From positions 806,001-870,000 of the forward strand of contig NZ_JAJNMP010000001.1 of the NCBI RefSeq assembly GCF_021044935.1: 64,000 nt of DNA. The letters are read 5' to 3'. This document shows, in pieces, positions 1 to 8,540 of this stretch; position 1 is the stretch's first letter; each line of letters begins with the position of its first letter. The notes beneath the pieces are model-generated. The model saw only the letters and a program-made list of their open reading frames with translations, had not been told where the DNA came from and searched no databases. The position numbers were made by a program, and so were the translations under genes. Source of the stretch: Agromyces cavernae. Its GTDB lineage: Bacteria > Actinomycetota > Actinomycetes > Actinomycetales > Microbacteriaceae.

Positions 1-2766
1 GGCCGACACCGAGACGGCGATCGTCGACGCGAGAGAGAACTGGCCCGCCTCGTCGATCACGAGCAGGTCGAGTTCGCCGCGCGCCACACGCTTGGTGTTG
101 CAGAAGTCCCAGGCGGTGCCGCCGATGACGTATCCGTGGCCGGCGTGGTCGTCGGCGAACTGGCGCAGGTGGTCTTTCTTGGCCAGCGCCGTGAACGTGA
201 ATCGCTCGATGTCGGATGCGTCTTTGACGGCCTTGCCGACCCGCTCTCTGCCGAGACCCGCGCCGATGACCGCGTCGAGCACGTTCTCGACGACCGCGTG
301 CGACTGGGCGACGACGCCGATGCGCCACCCGTGGTCGGCGACGAGGCGCGCGATGACGTGCGAGGCGACGTAGGTCTTGCCGGTGCCCGGTGGGCCCTGC
401 ACGGCGAGGTACGAGTGCTCGAGCCGGCGCACCGAGGCGACGACCGCGTCGACGTACTCGCCGCCCGGCTCGTGCGGCACGAGCCCGCCCGTGGCGCGCG
501 GCGCGAGCCGGCGCAGCACGTCCATGGCGGGGTTCTGCGGAAGCCGCGGCTGGGCGCCGGGGATCGGGTCGGCCCACGACGCGATCGCGTCGCGCAGCGC
601 GTCGGTGTTCGGCGGGCGGCCTGGGGTGATCGCCATGGGAAGGGCCGACCACGTCTCACCGGCGACGCCCCGCTCTTCGACCAGGACGCCGGCCTCGGTG
701 ACTTCGAGGATGACCGCGTCGGTCGAGTCGCGCTGGCCCGGGCGCAGCGATCGCGCCGGGAACGGCGCCGGCCACTCGTAGAGCAGGAAGACATCGCTGC
801 CCGGCGAGAACCGCGAGCCGGGTGCGATGTCGCCCGTGAGCAGCACCTCGCGGCGGGCGTTGTTCCACCGAGGCTCGCTGTGCCACGCCTGGGTCTCGCG
901 CGAGGTGAGCGGATCGACGACGAGCACGTCGCGGTGGTCGTGCCAGGCTTCGACTGGCTGGTCGGTTCGCAGGAAGTGGCTCCACCAGAAGCTCTTCGCC
1001 TCGCGGGCGTGGTAGTCGATGGCGGCCGCGGCGAGCGCGAGCGCGGTGCGGTCGGCATCGCGGGCGGGATCGGTCGGGCCGGCGAGCTCGCGCAGGTGCG
1101 CGGCGAGCGGCGATGGCTCGTAGACCTTGCCGTCGGCCTGTTCGATGAGCGCCTGCATCGGCACCGAGGGCACGCCTTCTCGGCGGGCGAGGTCGAGGAG
1201 CCAGTCGCGCAGTCGCAGGGTCGAGAGGCAGTCGTACTCGTTGTAGTCGGCAAGGTCGTCGAGGATCGCCTGCGCCTCGACGGCAGCGTCGGGGCGGCCT
1301 GAATCGGCGAGTTCTCGCGCCCGAACGTATTCGGTGATCGAGTCGCCGCCCGACTTCACGTCGGCCTCGCGCTGTTCGGCCTCGCCCATGTAGAGCGGCT
1401 CGAGCTTCTTGATCGAGTACGACCGGCTGCCGACTCGAACCGCGCGCTTGACGATGGGGTAGAGATCGACGAGCACGCCGTCGGCCAGCAGTTGGTCGAC
1501 GTCGGCCTCGCCGACGCCGTGGCGTGCGGCGATCGAGGTGAGGTGCGTGCGCTCGTAGCTCGCGTAGTGGTAGATGTGCAGGTCGGGGTGCACGGCCCGG
1601 CGCAGCTTGACGAACTCGAGGAATCTGAGGAGGGCCTCGCGCTCTTCGGCGAACGAGTGCGCCCAGAATGCGGTGTAGTGCTCGTCGGTGTCGACCATGC
1701 CCCACAGGTAGTCGAGGTTCCACCGGGTGCCGTCGCCCTCGGTGTAGAGCGGGTCGCCCTCGAAGTCGAAGAAGAGATCGCCGGGGCTCGGCTCGGGGAT
1801 CGCGGCGAGCGCTCTGGCCTCTCGAATCGAGACCGGCGGCGGCAGGGGCGGATCGTCGGCCGTGCGCGTGCCCGCGGCCTCTGCGGCGAGCTGCGCGGAC
1901 TCGGCCTGAAGCTGCAGTCGCGCCTGCTCGCGCAGCCCGTCGAGGGTGGCGTCGAGCACGTGCGGAACGGGGCCGACCGATGCCGCCAGCTCGTCGATCG
2001 TCGTGAGGCCGGCGGACGCGAGGTGTTCGCGCTGCGTGACGCGCAGCCCGCCGACCATGAGCACGTCGCGGTGCGCCTGCACCTCGAGCTCGCAGGTCGG
2101 GCAGCGACCGTCGTGGTGATAGCGCGGATCGCCCCAGGCGACCGGAGCGGAGTCGGCCACGCGATCGTCGATGATCTCGCGCAGGCGCGCGACGCGGTTG
2201 AGGTAGACGGGGGTGATGTCGTCGCGCTGATGCCGGCTCGTCGTGCCGTCGCCGAGCAGCAGGTCGACCTCGGGGTCGCACGGGATGCCGAGGCGGTCGA
2301 GCTGCTCGGCATAGGCCGCGAGCTGCAGCAGCGCGGTCACGCGTGCGTGTCGGGCGAGCTTGGAATCCTGCACGCGGTAGCGGCCGTCGGGCTGCCGCAC
2401 GATGAAGTCGGCGAAGCCGATGAACCCGTCCTCGGCGAACGTCGCCTGATAGACGACCGCGGCGCCGGACTCGAGCGCTGCGACCGTGGCGGCGACGGCC
2501 GCCGCGACCGCGTCGGCGTCGCGCACGCTCGGCTGCTCGATCTCGACGACCGCCGCGCCGAACTCGCCGCGATAGCGCTCGAGCACGCGGCGCTCGTGCT
2601 CGTTGCCGAGCTGCCCCGCGCGCGCCATCATGGCGTCGCCGGCCGCCTCGAAGAGCGTGTCGCGGCCGAGCTTCACATCGAGCTCTCGCAGGAACGCGAA
2701 CTCGCACTCGGACGCCTTCTTGAGGTCGCTCGCGCTGGTCACGACGGAACCGTCGAGCAGGTACAT
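1..2766 (-). CDS. TM0106-family RecB-like nuclease fused to a superfamily 1 helicase (3' end outside window)
   Basis: The frame runs leftward off the window edge, so the C-terminus is missing; 922 codons are visible. The front part resembles Cas4/RecB-like nucleases (SECEFAFLRE near residue 20, GFADF near 116, QDSK near 132, and a CPTC pair). An RNase H-like block follows (FFDFEGDPLY near 330, YNEYDCLSTL near 507). The back part is a helicase with Walker A GPPGTGKT near residue 790 and a DEAG motif II close to the edge. This order matches the known TM0106 RecB-like nuclease/helicase architecture; DNA or RNA processing is the family expectation, but the substrate is unknown. The ATG at 2766 follows AAGGGG by six bases. 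An overlapping ATG at 2770 is in another frame. Confidence 0.85.
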   Translation of the reverse strand, partial: MYLLDGSVVTSASDLKKASECEFAFLRELDVKLGRDTLFEAAGDAMMARAGQLGNEHERRVLERYRGEFGAAVVEIEQPSVRDADAVAAAVAATVAALESGAAVVYQATFAEDGFIGFADFIVRQPDGRYRVQDSKLARHARVTALLQLAAYAEQLDRLGIPCDPEVDLLLGDGTTSRHQRDDITPVYLNRVARLREIIDDRVADSAPVAWGDPRYHHDGRCPTCELEVQAHRDVLMVGGLRVTQREHLASAGLTTIDELAASVGPVPHVLDATLDGLREQARLQLQAESAQLAAEAAGTRTADDPPLPPPVSIREARALAAIPEPSPGDLFFDFEGDPLYTEGDGTRWNLDYLWGMVDTDEHYTAFWAHSFAEEREALLRFLEFVKLRRAVHPDLHIYHYASYERTHLTSIAARHGVGEADVDQLLADGVLVDLYPIVKRAVRVGSRSYSIKKLEPLYMGEAEQREADVKSGGDSITEYVRARELADSGRPDAAVEAQAILDDLADYNEYDCLSTLRLRDWLLDLARREGVPSVPMQALIEQADGKVYEPSPLAAHLRELAGPTDPARDADRTALALAAAAIDYHAREAKSFWWSHFLRTDQPVEAWHDHRDVLVVDPLTSRETQAWHSEPRWNNARREVLLTGDIAPGSRFSPGSDVFLLYEWPAPFPARSLRPGQRDSTDAVILEVTEAGVLVEERGVAGETWSALPMAITPGRPPNTDALRDAIASWADPIPGAQPRLPQNPAMDVLRRLAPRATGGLVPHEPGGEYVDAVVASVRRLEHSYLAVQGPPGTGKTYVASHVIARLVADHGWRIGVVAQSHAVVENVLDAVIGAGLGRERVGKAVKDASDIERFTFTALAKKDHLRQFADDHAGHGYVIGGTAWDFCNTKRVARGELDLLVIDEAGQFSLASTIAVSVSA

Positions 2767-2843
2767 GCATCACCCCTTCCGTCGTGGATTCCCACCGTAA
2801 CCGGAGCCGCCGACATCTCCGGCTTTCGGGGACGCGGCATCGT

Positions 2844-2935
2844 GGGTTGAGGAGGCGCGCCAGCGCCGTCTCGAAGCCCATTCGAGTGCGAGGGGTTTCG
2901 AGACGCGACCTCCTGCGTCGGGCGCTCCTCAACCC
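2844..2935. repeat. Dispersed inverted repeat of the (T/C)GAGGAG...CTCCTC(A/G)A family
   Basis: Outer arms GGGTTGAGGAG and CTCCTCAACCC enclose a second pair, GTCTCGAA and TTTCGAGAC. The same outer and inner arms recur at 13766, 15381, 19126 and 19591. The right arm here supplies the last few codons and the stop of the neighbouring TetR gene. Confidence 0.8.
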
Positions 2936-3564
2936 ACGGATGGCGGGGCGAGCGCGCCGCGTTCGAGCCCGAGCATGCCCTCGACGGCATGCGAGATGAG
3001 CGAGCCGCGGTCGGCGGCGTCGCCCCAGCGCACGAGGGCCTGGGCGTTCAGCCCGTCGATCATGCCCAGCAGCTGCCACGCGGCCGCGGCCGGGTCATCA
3101 GTCTCGAATTCATTCGACGCGACGCCCGCCTCGACGACGCCGCGGATCATCGCCTGCCACGCGTCCATCTCGTCGCGGACGCTCGCGGCGAGCGCCTCGT
3201 TGCGCCGCCCCATCGCCCAGGCCTCGACCCAGATGACGGTGACGTCGACGCGGCTGCCGTCGAGCAGTGTCGCGAGCATGGCGGCGAGGCGCTCGCGCGG
3301 TGTCGGCAGCCCGGCGACGAGGGCGTCGACCTCGGCGAGCTCGGCCGCCACGATCGACGCGAACGTCGACGCGATGAGCGCCTGCATGTCGGGCTCGTAG
3401 TGCGCGACGAGCGCGGGGGCGACGTCGACGCGAGCGGCGACGGCGCGCAGCGTCACGGCCGAGAGCCCTTGCTCGAGGGCGAGCTCGTGGGCCGCGTCGG
3501 AGATCTCGGCGGCACGTTCGGCGGGCGACTTGCGAGCGGCCTTCTTGCGCGTGGGGCTTGACAT
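2929..3564 (-). CDS. TetR/AcrR-family transcriptional regulator (BetI-like)
   Basis: A 211-residue one-domain regulator. The N-terminal helix-turn-helix is clear (RAAEISDAAHELALEQGLSA, then VTLRAVAARVDVAPALVAHY). The C-terminal ligand domain has the WAMGRRNEALAASVRDEMDAW and GLNAQALVRWG patterns of BetI-type repressors. The ATG at 3564 has GAGGT six bases upstream; upstream in-frame codons would run through the operator. It is divergent from the NCS1 permease, and a perfect palindrome lies between them, so it probably represses the permease-deiminase-amidase operon and itself. The final residues (PSVG) and the stop codon lie inside a dispersed repeat, so the C-terminal tail was probably remade by that repeat. 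Confidence 0.88.
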   Translation of the reverse strand: MSSPTRKKAARKSPAERAAEISDAAHELALEQGLSAVTLRAVAARVDVAPALVAHYEPDMQALIASTFASIVAAELAEVDALVAGLPTPRERLAAMLATLLDGSRVDVTVIWVEAWAMGRRNEALAASVRDEMDAWQAMIRGVVEAGVASNEFETDDPAAAAWQLLGMIDGLNAQALVRWGDAADRGSLISHAVEGMLGLERGALAPPSVG

Positions 3565-3597
3565 GTTGACCTCAGTGTAGGTAACGTCACTGCATCT

Positions 3598-3617
3598 TAT
3601 TGATCGTATGATCAATA
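3598..3617. promoter_or_regulatory. Palindromic operator between tetR-type gene and permease operon
   Basis: TATTGATC and GATCAATA form a perfect 8+8 inverted repeat around GTAT. It sits 33 bases before the TetR start and 41 bases before the permease start, where a TetR-family dimer would bind. It is strikingly AT-rich for this window. Binding is inferred from position and symmetry. Confidence 0.7.
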
Positions 3618-3657
3618 GTAGATCGAGTCCCCGATCGTGTCGAGAGAGTCCTCAACG

Positions 3658-5202
3658 ATGAGCAACTACGCACGCACCCCCGAGACCGCGCCGCCGCCCG
3701 CCGAAGGCGCCGGCCGCGCCGGTCACGTCGAGCGCCACGGCATCGACGTCATCCCGGCATCCGACCGCCATGGTCGCCCGCGCGAGCTGTTCTGGGTATG
3801 GATGTCGGCCAACGTCGTCTACCTCTACTTCGTGCTCGGCGGCGTGCTCGTGCTGCTCGGCCTCTCGATCTGGGAGGCGCTCGCGATCACGGTCGTCGGC
3901 AACCTCTGGTGGGCGGCGGTCGGATGGCTCGCGGTGAGCGGTCCCGCATCGGGCACGCCGAGCGTGGCGATCATGCGTGCCATGTTCGGCGTTCGGGGCA
4001 ACCGCGTCTTCGGCGGCGGACTCGGGGTGGCGATCGGGCTCTTCTACGAGATCATCAACATCGCTGTCGCGACCCTCGCCGCGAACGCGCTGCTGGGACT
4101 GCTCGGCGTGCCGCTCCCCGCCGGCGCCGAGTGGGCCGTGCTCGTCGTCGTAGCGGCACTCAGCTTCGTGCTCAGCGTCTACGGCCACGCGACCATCCTG
4201 AAGCTCGCGCCGGTCTTCTCGGCCGCGCTCGCGGTCGCGTTCGTCGTCCTCGCCGTGTTCGTGCTCGGTGCCGCCGACTTCTCATACACGCCGGCGCCGA
4301 TGCCGGTCGGCGACCACTGGGCGATGGTGCTGCTCGGCTACGCGATCGTCGCCTCGGGCCCGCTCTCGTGGGGAACCGGCGCCGACTACGCGCGCTACCT
4401 GCCGCAGCACACGTCGAAGCGAGCGGTCGCCTGGTGGACCGCGCTCGGCGGCTTCATCCCCGCCGTGCTCATCGGCGGCCTCGGCGTGGTCGCCGCCACC
4501 GCGATCGACATGACTGACCCGCAGCTCACGATCGGCGAGATCGTGCCCGCCTGGTTCACGCCGATCTTCCTCGCGATCGTCGTGCTCGGCAGCATCACGA
4601 ACAACGTGCTCGTCGCCTACTCCACCGGCCTCTACGCGCAGGGGCTCGGCATCCGCGTCTCGCGCGCGACCACCGTCGTGATCACCGGCGTCATCGCGAC
4701 GGTGCTGGCAGGCTGGTTCGTCTACATCGCGCCGAGCTTCCTCGACACGCTCAACGCCTCGCTCGAGCTGAGCGTCACGGTGCTCGGCCCGCTCGTGGCG
4801 GTCTACGCGGTCGACATCGTGCTGCGCCGCAACCGCTACGACGGCGTCGCGCTCAGCGACGAGCGGCGCACGAGCCCGTTCTGGTACTCGGGCGGATGGT
4901 TCTGGCCGGGCATGATCGCCATGCTCGTGGCCACGACCGTGGCCGTGCTCATGGCCAACACGACCCTCTACGTCGGGCCGATCGCGACCGCGCTCGGCGG
5001 TGCCGACCTCTCGGCGTTCGCCGGCCCTATCCTCGGCGGCGCGATCTACGCCGTGCTCTGGCTGACGACCTCGCCGTACCGCGACCCCGCGAGGCGCCCT
5101 GCGTCGACGGTGAACGCCGCGGCCGCGGCATCCGCAGACCAAGATGAGACGACGGCGGATGCCGCGACATCCGATACCCGCACCCAGGAGGTAACCGCAT
5201 GA
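3658..5202 (+). CDS. NCS1-family (cytosine/purine/allantoin-type) permease
   Basis: A polytopic membrane protein of 514 residues with about twelve hydrophobic segments. The N-terminal HGIDVIPASDRHGRPRELF leads into helix 1, as in NCS1 permeases of the CodB/PucI type, and SWGTGADYARYLP is a typical NCS1 loop. Family members import nucleobases, hydantoins or related nitrogen compounds with protons or sodium. It is the first gene of an operon; its last four bases (ATGA) overlap the deiminase start. ATG 3658 has GAGAGAG nine bases upstream; a GTG at 3637 in frame is the alternative start. The C-terminal tail is Ala/Asp/Thr-rich and probably cytoplasmic. The substrate is likely whatever the next two enzymes degrade, which is inference. 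Confidence 0.88.
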   Translation: MSNYARTPETAPPPAEGAGRAGHVERHGIDVIPASDRHGRPRELFWVWMSANVVYLYFVLGGVLVLLGLSIWEALAITVVGNLWWAAVGWLAVSGPASGTPSVAIMRAMFGVRGNRVFGGGLGVAIGLFYEIINIAVATLAANALLGLLGVPLPAGAEWAVLVVVAALSFVLSVYGHATILKLAPVFSAALAVAFVVLAVFVLGAADFSYTPAPMPVGDHWAMVLLGYAIVASGPLSWGTGADYARYLPQHTSKRAVAWWTALGGFIPAVLIGGLGVVAATAIDMTDPQLTIGEIVPAWFTPIFLAIVVLGSITNNVLVAYSTGLYAQGLGIRVSRATTVVITGVIATVLAGWFVYIAPSFLDTLNASLELSVTVLGPLVAVYAVDIVLRRNRYDGVALSDERRTSPFWYSGGWFWPGMIAMLVATTVAVLMANTTLYVGPIATALGGADLSAFAGPILGGAIYAVLWLTTSPYRDPARRPASTVNAAAAASADQDETTADAATSDTRTQEVTA

Positions 5203-6233
5203 GCTGGCGCATGCCCGCAGAGACCACCCCCCACGAGCGCACGTGGATGGCGTTCCCGCGCGAGGGGCTGACCCTCGGCGAGGGTGAGGCCGAGCGCGAG
5301 GAGGGATACGCGACGTGGACCGCGGTGGCGCACGCCGTCGCCGAGTTCGAACCGCTCACGATGGTCGTCGACCCAACCGAGCTGGCGCGCGCCCGGCGCA
5401 TGCTGTCGAGTGAGATCGAGATCCTCGAGGCGCCGCTCGACGAGTTCTGGATGCGCGACTTCGGACCCACGTTCGTGGTCGACGACGAGCGCCCCGGCGT
5501 GCTCGGCGCGGTCGACTGGGTCTTCAACGGCTGGGGCGCGCCCGAGTGGGCCGAATGGCGCAAGTCGGCCGAGATCGCCCGCTTCGTCGCGGCGCAGGTC
5601 GGCGCCGAGCTCGTTTCGAGCGTGCTCGTGAACGAGGGCGGCGGCATCCACGTCGACGGCGAGGGCACCGTTCTCGTCACCGACACCGTGCAGCTCGACC
5701 CGCGCCGCAACCCCTACGCCGACCGAGCCCGCGTCGAGGCCGAACTCGCCCGCACGATCGGCACGAACCACACCGTGTGGTTACCGCGCGGACTCACGCG
5801 CGACTACGACGACTTCGGCACCAACGGGCACGTCGACATCGTCGCGACGATCCCGTCGCCCGGCCGCCTGCTGCTGCACCACCAGCCGAACGCCGAGCAC
5901 CCCGACTTCGAGGTCACGCGCGAGCTGCGCGAGCTGCTCGCCGACACGACCGACGCCGCCGGCCGCGCCTGGGACATCATCGACCTGCCCGCGCCCGAGA
6001 CGCTGCGCGACCACGAGGGCTTCGTCGACTGGAGCTACGTCAATCACCTGGTCGTGAACGACGGCGTGATCGCGTGCGGGTTCGGTGAAGAGCGAGCGGA
6101 TGCCTCGGCGCGCGAGATCCTCGCTTCTGTGTACCCGGGGCGTCGTGTGGTGACGGTCGATTCGCGGCCGATCTTCGCCCGCGGCGGCGGCATCCACTGC
6201 ATCACGCAGCAGCAGCCGGTGGTGGCGCGATGA
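5199..6233 (+). CDS. Agmatine deiminase / peptidylarginine deiminase family enzyme
   Basis: 344 residues, the usual length of the family. Visible motifs: TPHERTWMAFP at the N-terminus, FWMRDFGPTFV near residue 87, NEGGGIHVDGEG near 147, NGHVDIVA near 210, and the C-terminal GGGIHCITQQQP with the expected catalytic Cys. The family hydrolyses a guanidino group to a ureido group plus ammonia (agmatine to N-carbamoylputrescine). It overlaps the permease by ATGA and the amidase by ATGA, so translation is likely coupled. Agmatine is plausible, but another guanidino compound cannot be excluded because the permease is NCS1 rather than a polyamine transporter. Confidence 0.88.
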   Translation: MSWRMPAETTPHERTWMAFPREGLTLGEGEAEREEGYATWTAVAHAVAEFEPLTMVVDPTELARARRMLSSEIEILEAPLDEFWMRDFGPTFVVDDERPGVLGAVDWVFNGWGAPEWAEWRKSAEIARFVAAQVGAELVSSVLVNEGGGIHVDGEGTVLVTDTVQLDPRRNPYADRARVEAELARTIGTNHTVWLPRGLTRDYDDFGTNGHVDIVATIPSPGRLLLHHQPNAEHPDFEVTRELRELLADTTDAAGRAWDIIDLPAPETLRDHEGFVDWSYVNHLVVNDGVIACGFGEERADASAREILASVYPGRRVVTVDSRPIFARGGGIHCITQQQPVVAR

Positions 6234-8071
6234 GCGGGTTCGACGTGGTCGAGGCCTCGATCGCCGACCTGCGCGCGGCACTCGAGTCGGGCCGGGTCTC
6301 GGCCGTCGAGCTGCTCGACGCGTACCTCGCCCGGATCGAGGCCTACGACCGGCCGCACACCGCGACCGCGCTCACCGCGCTCGTCGTGATGAACCCCGAG
6401 GCCCGGGCCGATGCCGAGGCATCCGATGCCCGCCGCGCCCGCGGCGAGACACTCGGTCCGCTCGACGGAATCCCCTACACCGCCAAGGACAGTTACCTCG
6501 CGCGCGGGTTGACCGCGGCGGCGGGTTCGCCCGCGTTCGAGCACCTGGTCGCGCAGCGCGACGCCTTCACGATCGAGCGGCTGCGGGCCGCCGGGGCCGT
6601 GCTCATCGGGCTCACGAACATGCCGCCGATGGCGAACGGCGGCATGCAGCGCGGCGTCTACGGCCGCGCCGAGAGCCCGTACAACGCCGAGTACCTCACG
6701 GCCGCGTTCGGCTCGGGCTCGTCCAACGGCTCGGGCACCGCCACCGCAGCGTCGTTCGCCGCGTTCGGGCTCGGCGAGGAGACGTGGTCGTCGGGCCGTG
6801 CGCCCGCCTCGAACAACGCGCTCTGCGCATACACCCCCTCGAGGGGTGTCATCTCGGTGCGCGGCAACTGGCCGCTCGTACCCACCATGGACGTGGTCGT
6901 GCCGCACACCCGCACCATGGCCGACCTGCTCGAGGTGCTCGACGTCATCGTCGCCGACGACGCCGACACGCGCGGCGACTTCTGGCGAGTGCAGCCGTGG
7001 GTCGAGATCCCGCGTGCCTCCGAGGTGCGCCCGCCCTCCTACCCCGCGCTCCTCCCCACTACCCCCACCCCCGCCACCCCAACCGCCTCCCCGACCCCCG
7101 CCCCTCTCACTCCGGGGGTGCTTTCGCGCCATATCGGGGCCGATTCACCGGCGACTGTGGCAGGAATGCACCCCCGGAACGAACAAACCGTGCTTGCGGG
7201 CAAGCGCATCGGGGTGCCACGCATGTACATCAACGCCGACCCCGAGGCAGGCACTGCGGCGCCGGGCGGCACGGTCGGCATCGGCGGACCCACGGGTGAG
7301 CGCATCGAGACGCGCGCCTCGGTGATCGAGCTCTGGGAGGCCGCGCGGCGCGACCTCGAGGCGGCCGGCGCCGAAGTGGTCGAAGTCGACTTCCCCGTGG
7401 TGTCGAACTACGAGGGCGACCGGCCTGGAGCGCCGACGATTTCGACCCGCGGCCTGGTGACCCCCCAATACCTGCACCGCGAGATCATCGACCTGTCAGC
7501 GTGGTCGTGGGACGACTTCCTCCGAGCGAACGGCGACCCGGCGCTCGACACGCTCGCCGGCGTCGACGGCTTGCGCATCTTCCCGCACCCCGAGGGCGCC
7601 CTTCCCGACCGCTATCTGAACTTCGACGACGACATCGCCGAGTACCCGGGCTGGGTGCGCGAGCACCCGGGCACTGCCCTCGTCGACCTCCCCGAGCTCG
7701 AGGCGGGCCTGCGCGGGCTCGAGGAGACCCGCCGGATCGACCTCGAGCAGTGGATGGACGGCCTCGGCCTCGACGCCGTCGTGTTCCCCGCGGTCGCCGA
7801 TGTCGGTCCCTCCGACATGGACGTGAACGAGGCATCCGCCGATCTCGGCTGGCGCAACGGCGTGTGGGTCGCGAATGGCAACCTCGTGCCGCGTCACCTC
7901 GGCATCCCGACGGTCACCGTGCCGATGGGCACGATGGCCGACATCGGCATGCCGGTCGGGCTCACCTTCGCCGGCCGCGCGTATGACGACACCGCGCTGC
8001 TCGTGCTCGCCGCCGCGTTCGAGGCCACGGGCTCCCGCCGCACCTCGCCTCCGCGGACCCCGGCGTTGTGA
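6230..8071 (+). CDS. Amidase signature family enzyme with a Pro/Thr-rich insertion
   Basis: 613 residues, long for the family. The amidase signature is present but divergent: Lys in PYTAKDSY near residue 85, then GSGSSNGSGTATAASF and EETWSSGRAPAS near 165-190, where the usual DTGGS(I)R has become ETWSSGR; the Ser-cisSer-Lys triad can still be placed. Around residues 270-320 a Pro/Thr-rich stretch and a further insert separate RPPSYPALL from LAGKRIGVPRMYI; most amidases would join these directly. Being third in the deiminase operon, it may hydrolyse the ureido or amide product of the previous enzyme, a job normally done by nitrilase-family N-carbamoylputrescine amidase. That role is inference. 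Confidence 0.85.
   Translation: MSGFDVVEASIADLRAALESGRVSAVELLDAYLARIEAYDRPHTATALTALVVMNPEARADAEASDARRARGETLGPLDGIPYTAKDSYLARGLTAAAGSPAFEHLVAQRDAFTIERLRAAGAVLIGLTNMPPMANGGMQRGVYGRAESPYNAEYLTAAFGSGSSNGSGTATAASFAAFGLGEETWSSGRAPASNNALCAYTPSRGVISVRGNWPLVPTMDVVVPHTRTMADLLEVLDVIVADDADTRGDFWRVQPWVEIPRASEVRPPSYPALLPTTPTPATPTASPTPAPLTPGVLSRHIGADSPATVAGMHPRNEQTVLAGKRIGVPRMYINADPEAGTAAPGGTVGIGGPTGERIETRASVIELWEAARRDLEAAGAEVVEVDFPVVSNYEGDRPGAPTISTRGLVTPQYLHREIIDLSAWSWDDFLRANGDPALDTLAGVDGLRIFPHPEGALPDRYLNFDDDIAEYPGWVREHPGTALVDLPELEAGLRGLEETRRIDLEQWMDGLGLDAVVFPAVADVGPSDMDVNEASADLGWRNGVWVANGNLVPRHLGIPTVTVPMGTMADIGMPVGLTFAGRAYDDTALLVLAAAFEATGSRRTSPPRTPAL
7111..7178. repeat. Inverted repeat inside the amidase insertion
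   Basis: TCCGGGGGTGC and GCACCCCCGGA form perfect 11-base arms 46 bases apart, just downstream of the CCCCNACC-rich tract at 7035-7110. The whole segment is in frame in the amidase gene and looks like a small inserted element. Confidence 0.55.
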
Positions 8072-8109
8072 TCCGACCCTGAGGCTCGCACGGGTTTACG
8101 CTGGGCGCC

Positions 8110-8481
8110 ATGGCGGTCAGTCGAACCCGCTCGGCCGTGTACTCACGTCGGCGCAAGCGTCGCATGGCGCGCGTCGCGCACGATCTCACCGACGGGCAGT
8201 GGTCGGCGCTCACCGCAGCATGGAGCGGGTGCGCCTACTGCCGCGCCGCCGACCGGCCGCTGCAGCGCGACTGCGTCCTGCCGATCTCGCACGGCGGACG
8301 CTACACGCTCGAGAACGTCGTGCCCGCGTGCGGATCGTGCAACGCCAGCAAGAGCAACGACGAGGTCACGTCGTGGATGCGGCGCAAGAAGCTCGACGAG
8401 CGCGCGTTCCTGCTTCGGCACCGCGAGATCGCGCTCGCGCTCTCGGCGGGGTTCGCCGACCCTGACCCCGTGACCCCGTGA
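8110..8481 (+). CDS. Small HNH endonuclease
   Basis: A 123-residue basic protein. The N-terminus is Arg-rich (YSRRRKRRMAR). The HNH core is plain: CAYC near residue 43, then CVLPISHGGRYTLENVVPAC and CGSC near 75, giving two zinc-binding Cys pairs flanking the His and Asn of the motif. It is longer than a phage-only HNH core but has no extra domain, and Microbacteriaceae chromosomes often carry such single-domain HNH proteins of unknown role. No strong ribosome site is visible before ATG 8110. The stop codon lies within a tandem octamer array. It converges with the gene at 8541. Confidence 0.82.
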   Translation: MAVSRTRSAVYSRRRKRRMARVAHDLTDGQWSALTAAWSGCAYCRAADRPLQRDCVLPISHGGRYTLENVVPACGSCNASKSNDEVTSWMRRKKLDERAFLLRHREIALALSAGFADPDPVTP

Positions 8482-8494
8482 CCCCGTGACCCCG
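8463..8494. repeat. Four perfect tandem copies of TGACCCCG
   Basis: Four head-to-tail octamers cover the 3' end of the HNH gene; its TGA stop is the start of the third copy. Because eight is not a multiple of three, any change in copy number would alter the C-terminus. Confidence 0.85.
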
Positions 8495-8540
8495 TGACGA
8501 GCGCGGCGCCGACCCGCCCTGTTCTTCCGGAGGCGAGGCG

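Noticed and set aside
656-3079. Minus-strand open frame of about 800 codons
   Set aside because: Arg/Ala-rich shadow of the nuclease-helicase gene in another frame.
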